Positions 56,806 to 64,000 of a DNA stretch of 64,000 nt are shown in pieces. Numbering within the stretch: the stretch's first letter is position 1; every line of letters starts with the position of its first letter. A program made the position numbers and the translations under genes. Below the pieces are notes generated by a model. It had not been told where the DNA came from. It did not search any database and saw only the letters and a program-made list of their open reading frames with translations. Location: positions 806,001 to 870,000 of the forward strand of contig NZ_CP076022.1 in assembly GCF_018622995.1 (NCBI RefSeq), in the 5' to 3' direction. Source of the DNA: Arthrobacter jiangjiafuii. Its GTDB lineage: Bacteria; Actinomycetota; Actinomycetes; Actinomycetales; Micrococcaceae.

Positions 56806-58571
56806 TGGCCGGGCCGCTGCTGGACGTTGCCGGCCTCACGGTCAGCGCCCGGAACCGGGTGCTGGTACAGGACTTCGGGCTGTCCCTGGCCCGCGGCGAG
56901 CGGGTCGGGCTGATCGGGGAATCCGGATCCGGGAAGTCCATGACCGCCGCGGCGCTCATGGGGCTGCTGCCCGAAGGCGTGGCTGCCGCCGGTTCGGTCC
57001 GGCTGGACGGCACGGCTCACGACCTGATCGGTGCCTCCGACCGGCAGATGAGCCGGCTGCGCGGCAAGCGCCTGGGCATGGTGTTCCAGGAACCGCTCAG
57101 CGCCCTGAATCCGCTGATGAAGGTCGGGCGCCAGGTGGCCGAGGCGCTGACCCGGCACGGTGGCGTGCCGGGCCGTGCTGCCGCGCAGCGCAGTGTCGAA
57201 CTGCTCGCCTCCGTGCAGTTGCCGGATCCGGCCCAGGCCGCGCAGGCCTACCCGCACCAGCTCTCCGGCGGCCAGCGGCAGCGGGTTCTGCTGGCCATGG
57301 CGCTGGCCAACGACCCCGACCTGCTGATCTGCGATGAACCCACCACCGCCCTGGACGTGAGCGTGCAGCGGCAGATGCTGGCCCTGATTTCCGACGGCGT
57401 GGCCCGCCGGGGGAGCGGGCTGCTGTTCATCACCCACGATCTGGCGGTGGCCGCCAGCATCTGCGACCGCATCCTGGTGCTGCGCGGAGGCGTGTTGGTG
57501 GAACAAGGTCCCACCGACGAGGTCTTCTCCCGCCCGCAGCACCCGTACACCCGGGGGCTGCTGGCCGCCTCGGACCTGGACGCGACGGACAGCAACGGCC
57601 GGCTGTTCACGGTGGCCTCTGCCGCCGGGTACGTTCCGGCCGGGGTGCCGGCGGGGGTACCGGCGGCAACCGCCGCCGCCCCCTCCGTTACGGTCCGGGA
57701 ACCGGAGCAGGGCGTTCCGGACGAGGCCTCCGCCGAGCCGCTGATCCGGGTCCGGAACCTGTCCCGCACGTTCCGCCGGGGCCGTACCTCCCTCTTCCGC
57801 CCGCCGGCCGAAGTCCACGCGCTGCAGGACGTCTCCTTCGATGTAACCCCCGGACAGCGTTTTGGCGTGGTGGGGGAGTCCGGCTCGGGCAAGTCCACCC
57901 TGCTGCGGATCCTCGCCGGGCTGGATCTGCCAACGTCGGGCAGCGTAGTGGTGGCCGGCAATGAAGTAGCCGGGTCACGCGAAGGCCAGCTGCGCCAGTT
58001 GCGCAGCCAGCTGCAGATCGTGTTCCAGGACCCGATGGGCTCCCTGAACCCGCGGATGCGGGTGGGGGAGATCATCGCCGAACCGCTGCTGCTCCCCGGC
58101 ACCCCGGTGGCGGCGCGGCACCACGGGGCACGTGTGGCCGAGATGCTCGACGCCGTCGGCCTCCCGCGGGAGGCTGCGCACCGGTATCCCCACCAGTTCT
58201 CCGGCGGGCAGCGGCAACGCATCGCCATTGCGCGGGCGCTGATCTGCGAGCCGCGCATCCTGGTGGCCGATGAGCCGGTCAGCGCCCTGGATGTCTCGGT
58301 GCGGGCCCAGATCCTGAACCTGCTGTCCGATTTGGTGGACAAATACCAGCTCACCCTGGTGTTCGTTTCCCACGACCTGGGCGTGGTGCGGCACCTGTGC
58401 GACACCGTGGCGGTGATGCACCGCGGCCGGATCGTGGAGACCGGTCCGACCGGCCAGGTCTATGCCGAGCCCCGGCACGAGTACACCAAAACCCTGGTGG
58501 CGTCGTCGCTGTCCCTGCATGAGGGGGAGCGGATCCGGGCCGGCGCTGCCTCGCATCCCGCGTCGTTCTAG
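56805..58571 (+). CDS. Fused double ABC ATPase, DppD-DppF type
   Basis: A 588-residue protein with two complete nucleotide-binding domains. The first has Walker A GESGSGKS at residues 38-45, LSGGQRQR and CDEPTTALDV; the second, from about residue 305, repeats GESGSGKST, FSGGQRQR and ADEPVSALDV. A Pro/Ala/Val-rich linker (VPAGVPAGVPAA) joins them. It energises the peptide-type importer encoded upstream; its ATG shares a base with the DppC stop. The fusion replaces the usual separate dppD and dppF genes. Confidence 0.87.
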   Translation: MAGPLLDVAGLTVSARNRVLVQDFGLSLARGERVGLIGESGSGKSMTAAALMGLLPEGVAAAGSVRLDGTAHDLIGASDRQMSRLRGKRLGMVFQEPLSALNPLMKVGRQVAEALTRHGGVPGRAAAQRSVELLASVQLPDPAQAAQAYPHQLSGGQRQRVLLAMALANDPDLLICDEPTTALDVSVQRQMLALISDGVARRGSGLLFITHDLAVAASICDRILVLRGGVLVEQGPTDEVFSRPQHPYTRGLLAASDLDATDSNGRLFTVASAAGYVPAGVPAGVPAATAAAPSVTVREPEQGVPDEASAEPLIRVRNLSRTFRRGRTSLFRPPAEVHALQDVSFDVTPGQRFGVVGESGSGKSTLLRILAGLDLPTSGSVVVAGNEVAGSREGQLRQLRSQLQIVFQDPMGSLNPRMRVGEIIAEPLLLPGTPVAARHHGARVAEMLDAVGLPREAAHRYPHQFSGGQRQRIAIARALICEPRILVADEPVSALDVSVRAQILNLLSDLVDKYQLTLVFVSHDLGVVRHLCDTVAVMHRGRIVETGPTGQVYAEPRHEYTKTLVASSLSLHEGERIRAGAASHPASF

Positions 58572-58644
58572 GGTTCAGGACACACAAGGAAACACCCGTT
58601 CGGCGCGGGCAAAGCTGGCTATACTTCCAAACAGCTTCAAGAAC

Positions 58645-58673
58645 TGCGGCCGCCAAGCTCCGACTTGGCCGCA
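58645..58673 (+). other. Hairpin in a gene-free stretch, possible leader or small RNA
   Basis: TGCGG (58645-58649) and CCAAG (58653-58657) pair with CTTGG (58664-58668) and CCGCA (58669-58673), a 10-bp stem with a 3-base bulge. A second short stem, CCAAC/GTTGG (58676-58680 with 58690-58694), follows, and TATACT (58620-58625) upstream could be a -10. It lies before the toxin-antitoxin-like pair. Confidence 0.3.
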
Positions 58674-58788
58674 TACCAACCCCACGCTCGTTGGGTGGTT
58701 CGGATGAAGAAGTGGCCAGCACTCGCCCTCGGGCAACCGGTGCCGGCAAGAGCACGCCGAAAGGACCGGCGCACGCCGCCGTATTCTC

Positions 58789-58959
58789 ATGGACCCTGCC
58801 TCAGTTCCCCACGCCGCACCCTCTCCGGCCTTGCCGCCGGATCAGCCCCAGCACGCGGTATCCCTGCAGGCGGTATCCCTGCAGGATTACGAGCAGTTGA
58901 CCTCTGCCCGCGCCTGCTTCGTGGATTTCCTGCTCTCGCACCCGGGGGCTGCCGGATGA
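58789..58959 (+). CDS. Possible antitoxin-like small protein
   Basis: A 56-residue frame whose end overlaps the PIN-like gene in an ATGA junction, as antitoxin genes often do. The second half (VSLQDYEQLTSARACFVDFLLSHPG, about residues 27-51) resembles the C-terminal part of Phd/YefM antitoxins, but the N-terminal DNA-binding fold is missing and the start has no ribosome binding site. Two copies of AVSLQ in a row suggest a small duplication. It is likely a degenerate antitoxin. Confidence 0.35.
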   Translation: MDPASVPHAAPSPALPPDQPQHAVSLQAVSLQDYEQLTSARACFVDFLLSHPGAAG

Positions 58960-59396
58960 GCGGATGCTCCGGGCTGCTGCTGGATCTGGGCATCCTGACC
59001 CGGCTCCGCGGCACCCGCCAGGATCCGGAGGTGGCGCGGTTCCTGCAGTCGAGGCGGCACCAGCGGATCTTCATTTCCGCGCTGACCCTCTGTGAACTCG
59101 CCGATGCCGGGTCAGGCGACGCAGCCAACCCGGAGGCCTGGCTCCGCGAACTCACCGAGCGGTTCGCCGCAAACATCCTGCCGGTGGACCACGGCACTGC
59201 GCTGGCCTGCCGGAGCCGAGGGCAGGGGGAATCGGGGCCCGGCGACGCAGGCCGGTTGCACAGCCCGGCGGTCCTCGCGGCCACGGCGCGGCAGCACCGC
59301 CTGACGGTGGTCAGCGCGGTACCTCTCCACTATGCCGGATTGGATGTCCGGGTCCTGGACCCGCTGGCTGCTTCCCACACGGCCGGCGCTACCTAA
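58956..59396 (+). CDS. Degenerate PIN-domain (VapC-like) protein
   Basis: A 146-residue protein that follows the VapC layout: an opening LLLDLGILTRLRG (normally LLDTNVISELR), a middle ISALTLCELADA with the acidic Glu, and LHSPAVLAATARQHRLTVVSAVPLHYAGLDVRVLDP in parts, where VapC has DALIAATA and VTRNxxDF. The first Asp and the middle Glu are kept, but the later Asp residues that bind the metal are replaced. A functional ribonuclease is therefore doubtful. It overlaps the antitoxin-like frame. Confidence 0.5.
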   Translation: MSGCSGLLLDLGILTRLRGTRQDPEVARFLQSRRHQRIFISALTLCELADAGSGDAANPEAWLRELTERFAANILPVDHGTALACRSRGQGESGPGDAGRLHSPAVLAATARQHRLTVVSAVPLHYAGLDVRVLDPLAASHTAGAT

Positions 59397-59467
59397 GCCG
59401 ACAGGCCCGTCCCGGACACGAATTCGAAGCCCCATTGTTCGCTGTGGGAGAATGCACTGACTCTGGT

Positions 59468-59481
59468 GACTGTGAACACAG
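59468..59481. promoter_or_regulatory. Short inverted repeat upstream of the NRAMP-like gene
   Basis: ACTGTG (59468-59473), two bases, CACAGT (59476-59481), 45 bases before the transporter ATG. The arms overlap a second repeat, GTGAA/TTCAC. It could be an operator. Confidence 0.35.
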
Positions 59482-59525
59482 TGGTTCACGGCTGCCCAAA
59501 TGCGTTGAGATAAGGATTCTGGCTC

Positions 59526-60827
59526 ATGGCCGACAACAGCGGTATTCCGAAGGCACCGGTCTCGCATGCAGACCGCGTCGATGACGACGGCGGTGCTCCC
59601 GCCAAATGGAAGGTCGTCGGGCCCGGACTGGTGGTTGCAGCCACTGGTGTCGGCGCGGCAGACATGGTGGCAACCCTGGTAGCTGGCTCCAAGTACGGCT
59701 ACGGCCTGCTGTGGGCAGTGATCCTCGGCGTGATCCTCAAGATCATCCTGGTGGAAGGTGCCGGGCGCTATACCCTGGCCACCGGCAAGACCATCTTTGA
59801 AGGATGGCGTTCGCTCGGGAAGTGGACCACCTGGTACTTCGGCCCCTACATCATGATCTGGGGCTTCGTCTACGGAGCCACCGCCATGTCCTCCGCCGCC
59901 CTGCCGTTGGCCGCATTGTTCCCGGGCATCCCGCTCTGGGCCTTCGCCATCCTGATGGGCCTGGCCGGTTTCGTCATGGTCTGGTTCGGCCGGTACGCGA
60001 CCTTCGAAAAAATCACCGCCGCCCTGGTGGGCATCATGTTCATCACCGTGGTGGGCCTGGCCGTGATTGCCGCCCCCAACCTGCCGGAGATGTTCACCGG
60101 ATTGATTCCGCGCATCCCGGAGGGCGGCGTTATCTACACGCTGGCATTGGCCGGCGGCGTCGGCGGAACCATCACCCTGGCCGCCTACGGCTACTGGCTG
60201 CGTGAAAAGGGCTGGTACACGCCCAAGTGGATGAAGGTCATGCGCATCGACAACTCGATGGCATACGTCATGACCGGCATCTTCGTGATTGCCATGCTGA
60301 TTGTCGGCGCCGAGGTCGTCCGTTCAGCAGGAGTCTCCCTGAGCTCGGGCGACGAAGGACTGCTGGATCTCTACGACGTGCTCAAGGCGGAGTATGGCGA
60401 CGTCGTCGGCACCGGCTTCCTGGTTGGCTTCTGGGCCGCGTCCTTCTCCTCCATCATCGGTGTTTGGAACGGCGTCTCCCTGATGTTCGCCGATTTCTGG
60501 GGCAACATGCGCGGAAAGGAATCAGGCCACCCGGACACCCGGATCGGCGGGAAGTACTTCAAGTTCTACATCCTGTGGCTGACCTTCCCGCCGATGCTGC
60601 TGTTCCTGCTCGGCAAGCCGATCGGCCTGATCCTGGCCTACGGCGTCCTCGGGTCGCTGTTCATGCCGTTCCTGGCCATCACGCTGCTGGGCCTGCTCAA
60701 CGGCCACCGGGTTCCCAAGGCCTGGGCCAACAAACTGCACACCAACATCGCTCTGGGAATCACCGCGCTGCTGTTCATTGTGCTCGGTATCCAGCAGGCC
60801 GTTGACGCCATCATCAAGGCGTTCTAA
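59526..60827 (+). CDS. NRAMP-like membrane transporter lacking canonical metal motifs
   Basis: A 433-residue protein with about 11 hydrophobic segments. GPGLVVAATGVGAADMVATL near residues 32-51 aligns with the first helix of NRAMP carriers, but the DPGN metal-binding motif is replaced by GVGAAD. The sixth helix region reads GGVGGTITLAAYGYW near 200, without the MPH motif. The general fold therefore fits while the transported substrate does not follow from the family. It is flanked by a short repeat upstream and a good terminator downstream, and appears monocistronic. Confidence 0.7.
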   Translation: MADNSGIPKAPVSHADRVDDDGGAPAKWKVVGPGLVVAATGVGAADMVATLVAGSKYGYGLLWAVILGVILKIILVEGAGRYTLATGKTIFEGWRSLGKWTTWYFGPYIMIWGFVYGATAMSSAALPLAALFPGIPLWAFAILMGLAGFVMVWFGRYATFEKITAALVGIMFITVVGLAVIAAPNLPEMFTGLIPRIPEGGVIYTLALAGGVGGTITLAAYGYWLREKGWYTPKWMKVMRIDNSMAYVMTGIFVIAMLIVGAEVVRSAGVSLSSGDEGLLDLYDVLKAEYGDVVGTGFLVGFWAASFSSIIGVWNGVSLMFADFWGNMRGKESGHPDTRIGGKYFKFYILWLTFPPMLLFLLGKPIGLILAYGVLGSLFMPFLAITLLGLLNGHRVPKAWANKLHTNIALGITALLFIVLGIQQAVDAIIKAF

Positions 60828-60848
60828 CAGGTCCCCAAAACCGGCCCG

Positions 60849-60883
60849 ACTGCCCTGTTGCTTCTGCGAAGCGGCAGGGCAGT
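60849..60883 (+). terminator. Intrinsic terminator of the NRAMP-like gene
   Basis: ACTGCCCTG (60849-60857) pairs with CAGGGCAGT (60875-60883), and an inner GCTTC/GAAGC pair caps the stem after a 2-base mismatch. A short T run follows. Confidence 0.8.
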
Positions 60884-61000
60884 TTAGCGCACCGGGGCTG
60901 CTTCCGGGAGGGCAGATGAACGGCTAAAAAAAGTGGTCCTGCCCCATCTACGCCATGATTTCTCTCCGTTACGCTTTAAGGGCGGAGGAGAGGTTGCAGC

Positions 61001-62422
61001 ATGGAGAATTTCGCAACAAGTGGGCTGAACAGGCTCATTTCCGGGCGCTACCGACTCATTGAACCCATCGGACACGGCGGCATGGCCACCGTTTACCGGG
61101 GACAGGATGAAGCTCTGGGCCGCGACATAGCCGTGAAGCTCTTCCGGGCCAGCGCGGTCTCGCCGGACGACGTGGGCCGGCAGGAAACCGAAATGCGACT
61201 CCTGGCGTCGCTGTCGCACCCCGGCCTGGTCACGCTGTTCGACGCCGGCAAGGACGACGCCGGTCGCGACGACGGTGAGGCCGGCGAACCCCGGGCTTTT
61301 CTGGTCATGGAGCTGGTTGACGGGCCGGACCTGCGCAAGCGGCTACGCGAGGTCAGGCGGATGACCCCGGCCGAGGTAGCCTACATCGGCGCAGAACTCT
61401 CCGGAGCGCTGGCCTACATCCACGACCGGGGCGTGATTCACCGGGACGTGAAACCGGCCAATATCCTGCTGCCGCCGGTCATAACCGGCACCCCGGCGCG
61501 GGCCAAGCTCACCGACTTCGGGATTGCCCGCATGCTCGACGGCGACCGGATCACGGCAGCGAACGCCACCCTTGGCACCGCCAACTATCTGAGCCCGGAA
61601 CAGGCCAGCTCCCAGGACGTCAGCTACTCCAGCGACGTTTACTCCCTGGGCCTGGTGCTGCTCGAGGCGGTCACCGGCCGCATCGAATTTGGCGGCAGCG
61701 CCGTTGAAGCAGCCCTGGCCCGGCTGAGCCGGGACCCGGCTGTCCCCGAGCAGCTCGGGCGGTACTGGACATCGCTGCTGAAATCCATGACCGCCCGTGA
61801 TCCGGACCAGCGGCCAACCGCCGCGGAAGTCTCGGCCGCACTGCTGGAGCACCGCTGGTCATCTGACGACGGGCCGCTGCCGGCACCCGAGGCAGTGCAG
61901 CAGCCTGCCGAGACTGCGGGTGCGGTGGAAGTGACGGATGGTGGCATCCGCACCGCCGAGGCGGCCGGTCCGCTGCCGCTCGCGGAGAGGGTTTCCGAAC
62001 CGGTCTCACAGCCCGCACCGGCCTGGGAAGCGGAACCGGTCTCACAACCCGCACCGGTCCGGGAAGCGGAACCGGTCTCACAACCCGCACCGGTCCGGGA
62101 GGCGGAACCGGAACCTGTCTCGGATCCGCACCCCGTCTCCCCGTCACTGGCGCCGCCGCGCAGGCCGCCTCTTGCCGGAACCGAGGGGTGGCGGACGGCA
62201 ACCCGGGTCCCGGTCGCCGCAGCCGTACGGCCGCTGCCGCCCTCCAAGCGTGCCCTGGCCGGCAGGACCCTGCTCGCGGCAGTGGCAATGGTGGTCCTGA
62301 CAGCGGCAGTGATTATGGTGGCCGACCGGCTGGGCATCTTTCCGCAGGGACAGGGCTACCCGGCCGTTCCGGGACAGCTGGGCCAGCGGCTGCAGGAACT
62401 GCAGGAAAGCGTCACACCGTGA
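61001..62422 (+). CDS. PknB-type Ser/Thr protein kinase with membrane anchor
   Basis: A 473-residue kinase. The kinase domain covers about residues 17-290: Gly-rich loop GHGGMATVY (24-32), Lys46 (AVKLF), HRDVKPAN with catalytic Asp149, DFG at 172-174, and the TANYLSPEQ activation segment. A Pro/Glu/Val-rich linker with three 12-residue repeats follows, then one membrane helix near residues 421-441 and a short extracellular tail, so the kinase faces the cytoplasm. There are no PASTA repeats. The ATG has GGAGGAGAGG upstream. The following lipoprotein gene overlaps by four bases. Confidence 0.88.
   Translation: MENFATSGLNRLISGRYRLIEPIGHGGMATVYRGQDEALGRDIAVKLFRASAVSPDDVGRQETEMRLLASLSHPGLVTLFDAGKDDAGRDDGEAGEPRAFLVMELVDGPDLRKRLREVRRMTPAEVAYIGAELSGALAYIHDRGVIHRDVKPANILLPPVITGTPARAKLTDFGIARMLDGDRITAANATLGTANYLSPEQASSQDVSYSSDVYSLGLVLLEAVTGRIEFGGSAVEAALARLSRDPAVPEQLGRYWTSLLKSMTARDPDQRPTAAEVSAALLEHRWSSDDGPLPAPEAVQQPAETAGAVEVTDGGIRTAEAAGPLPLAERVSEPVSQPAPAWEAEPVSQPAPVREAEPVSQPAPVREAEPEPVSDPHPVSPSLAPPRRPPLAGTEGWRTATRVPVAAAVRPLPPSKRALAGRTLLAAVAMVVLTAAVIMVADRLGIFPQGQGYPAVPGQLGQRLQELQESVTP
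61997..62104 (+). repeat. 36-bp tandem repeat, three copies, in the kinase linker
   Basis: Units at 61997-62032, 62033-62068 and 62069-62104 each encode EPVSQPAP plus four residues (AWEA or VREA). The last two copies are nearly identical, indicating recent expansion. In-frame changes would alter only linker length. Confidence 0.85.
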
Positions 62423-62772
62423 GGCGGCCGCGGACCACATGGGGCGTGCTGGCAGCCGGCGCCCTGGTGATCGCCGGGGTGTCGGGCTGCGAGGTCCCCG
62501 GTATCGAACCGGACGCCGCGCAGGAATTGCAGGGCCAAGTATCCGAAGTGACGGATGCAGCCGAGGAGGGCAACTATGAGCAGGCCCTGGTCTCGCTGGA
62601 TGATCTCTCCCTGCGCTTGCAGACGGCAACCCGTTCCGGGGAAGTCTCCCTGTCCCGGCACGAGCGGATCAGCGGGGCCATCGACGCCGTGCGGCTGACC
62701 CTGGAGACGGAAATCGCCCTGCGCGAGAATCCCGGCGACCCGTCACCCGCTCCGGCCACCGGAGGAAACTAG
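62419..62772 (+). CDS. Small lipoprotein cotranscribed with the kinase
   Basis: A 117-residue protein starting at GTG 62419, which overlaps the kinase stop (GTGA). Residues 1-23 form a signal peptide with Arg near the start and a lipobox ending VSGC near residue 22. The mature part is a short acidic helical domain (AAQELQGQVSEVTDAAEEGN within it) and an Asp/Pro/Ala tail. No family is known to me. The coupling suggests an extracellular partner or sensor for the kinase. Confidence 0.6.
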   Translation: MRRPRTTWGVLAAGALVIAGVSGCEVPGIEPDAAQELQGQVSEVTDAAEEGNYEQALVSLDDLSLRLQTATRSGEVSLSRHERISGAIDAVRLTLETEIALRENPGDPSPAPATGGN

Positions 62773-62812
62773 CGGCAAAGGAGCAGGCCGCCAGCCGGAG
62801 ATACTTGTATCT

Positions 62813-63223
62813 ATGACTTCTGCCAGCCGTTCCTTCACCACGCCCGACCCCGATGACCGCTGCCCCTGCCTCAGCGGCGAGACCTACGGCGGGTGCTGCG
62901 GCAAATACCATTCCGGCCGGCAGCAGGCGCCCACCGCGGTTGCCCTGATGCGCTCCCGGTACAGCGCCTTCGCCGTCGGCAACCGGCAGTACCTGCTGGA
63001 CACCTGGCACCCGTCCACCCGCCCGGCAGTCCTGGACCTGGACGCAGACCTGCAATGGCGGCGACTGGATATCGTCGACACCGTGGCCGGCGGCCCGCTG
63101 GATACCACCGGCGTCGTCCGCTTCCGCGCCCACTACCGCGCCGGCGTCGAGCGCGGAATCCAGGAGGAAACCAGCAGCTTCACCCGGATCAACGGGAACT
63201 GGCTGTACGTGGACGGGGAATAG
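62813..63223 (+). CDS. YchJ/UPF0225 family protein with SEC-C motif
   Basis: A 136-residue protein. CPCLSGETYGGCCGKYH near residues 17-33 is the SEC-C type zinc motif of YchJ, and MRSRYSAFAVGN near 46 and DTWHPSTRP complete the UPF0225 pattern. The biochemical function is unknown. It follows the kinase operon by 40 bases but has its own start region. Confidence 0.82.
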   Translation: MTSASRSFTTPDPDDRCPCLSGETYGGCCGKYHSGRQQAPTAVALMRSRYSAFAVGNRQYLLDTWHPSTRPAVLDLDADLQWRRLDIVDTVAGGPLDTTGVVRFRAHYRAGVERGIQEETSSFTRINGNWLYVDGE

Positions 63224-63317
63224 GCCCGGACCCTTCCGAACCCTTCGGGGACGCTCCTACGCTGGAGGGAACGGACCGATACCCGTCCGGGGGTCGGCAC
63301 GAGCAGACGAGGACACC

Positions 63318-64000
63318 ATGAAAGCACTCGTGTACGAAGGACCGGGACAGAAATCCTGGAAGGACGTTCCGGACCCCAAGCTCCAGGATCCGCGTGACGC
63401 CATCGTGAAAATCGACACCACCACCATTTGCGGCACCGACCTGCACATCCTCAAGGGTGACGTGCCGGCCGTGACCCCCGGCAGGATCCTGGGACACGAG
63501 GGCGTCGGAACGGTGACTGAAACCGGAACCGGCGTGAATTCGTTCAAGGTCGGAGACAAGGTCATCCTCTCCTGCGTCTCGGCGGACGGGTCCTGCAGCT
63601 TCTGCAAGGACGGCCTGTATTCGCACTGCACCGGCGATGAAGGGCAAGCCGGCATCGGCTGGATTTTCGGACACCTGATCGACGGTACCCAGGCCGAGTA
63701 CATCCGGGTTCCCTATGCGGATACCTCCATGTATCTGCTGCCGGATGATGTCTCGCAGGAGCACGGGGTCCTGCTCAGTGATATTTTCCCCACCGGATTC
63801 GAAATGGGTGTGCAGTACGGGCAGGTGAAGCCCGGCGACGTCGTCGCCGTCATCGGGGCAGGCCCGGTGGGCCTGGCCGTGATCTCCACCGCCGGACTCT
63901 ACGGCGCGGCCAAGATCATTGCGGTGGACCTGGACGCCAACAGGGTGGAGCAGGCCCGAAGGTTCGGCGCCACGCACGGCGTGAATTCCGGCGATGCCGA
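63318..64000 (+). CDS. Zinc-dependent alcohol dehydrogenase, N-terminal part
   Basis: The frame opens at ATG 63318 and runs off the window end, giving about 227 residues. Catalytic zinc residues lie in TICGTDLH near residue 37 and GHEGVG near 60. Cys residues of the structural zinc site are in CVSADGSCSFC and HC near 88-105, unlike the butanediol dehydrogenase at 1357, which lacks them. The NAD motif IGAGPVGL is near 180. It belongs to the class of zinc alcohol dehydrogenases acting on short-chain alcohols; the substrate is not determined. Confidence 0.83.
   Translation, partial: MKALVYEGPGQKSWKDVPDPKLQDPRDAIVKIDTTTICGTDLHILKGDVPAVTPGRILGHEGVGTVTETGTGVNSFKVGDKVILSCVSADGSCSFCKDGLYSHCTGDEGQAGIGWIFGHLIDGTQAEYIRVPYADTSMYLLPDDVSQEHGVLLSDIFPTGFEMGVQYGQVKPGDVVAVIGAGPVGLAVISTAGLYGAAKIIAVDLDANRVEQARRFGATHGVNSGDA

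Noticed and set aside
61997-62104. 36-bp repeats considered as a CRISPR-like array
   Set aside because: Units are contiguous without spacers and encode a protein linker in frame.

Overview
The window is high-GC DNA with dense, short-spaced operons, many GTG starts and AGGAGG-like ribosome binding sites. Gene content (LigM-type demethylases, LutABC, DUF5129, a glutaminase-STAS-cNMP fusion, paired cold-shock genes, lipoprotein-type ABC binding proteins) suggests a free-living soil actinobacterium close to Arthrobacter (Micrococcaceae). This is inferred from gene families, not from a marker gene. I saw no tRNA, rRNA, CRISPR array, transposase or prophage gene.

Layout. 1-13.9 kb: the end of a sugar epimerase-like gene with ribokinase; a butanediol-type dehydrogenase; a Ugp-type glycerophosphodiester/sugar importer (ugpA-ugpE-ugpB-glpQ) behind a palindrome that overlaps its likely -10 box; a three-gene detoxification operon (aldo/keto reductase, DJ-1/PfpI protein, SDR); and an aldehyde dehydrogenase followed by a LigM-like tetrahydrofolate-dependent O-demethylase. 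13.9-35 kb: lactate metabolism (a large FAD/Fe-S D-lactate dehydrogenase, lutABC, a lactate permease and an NAD-linked L-lactate dehydrogenase). These genes are interleaved with a second LigM, a methylenetetrahydrofolate reductase, an orphan ABC binding lipoprotein, a urtE gene remnant and two related alpha/beta hydrolases, one of which has lost its catalytic serine. 35-47.4 kb: proline and polyamine use (putP; a putrescine-type catabolic operon of regulator, aminotransferase, two FAD oxidases and aldehyde dehydrogenase; the divergent potDABC importer). 47.4-64 kb: small enzymes, two cold-shock genes with matching structured leaders flanking a glutaminase fusion, a dipeptide-type importer, a degenerate toxin-antitoxin-like pair, an NRAMP-like transporter, a Ser/Thr kinase operon and the start of a zinc alcohol dehydrogenase.

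How the parts work together. Lactate enters through LldP and is oxidised to pyruvate by LutABC (L) or the FAD/Fe-S enzyme (D). Putrescine enters through PotABCD and is taken towards GABA and succinate by the divergent operon. LigM enzymes move methyl groups from methoxylated aromatics to tetrahydrofolate, and MetF can process the methyl-THF.

Most notable observations: a covarying RNA leader shared by both csp genes; a glpQ gene whose only sensible start is ATA; an alpha/beta hydrolase pseudoenzyme; a urtE remnant cut inside its Walker B motif; operator-like palindromes before ugpA and between the polyamine operons; a PIN-like toxin and an NRAMP-like transporter lacking family-defining residues.
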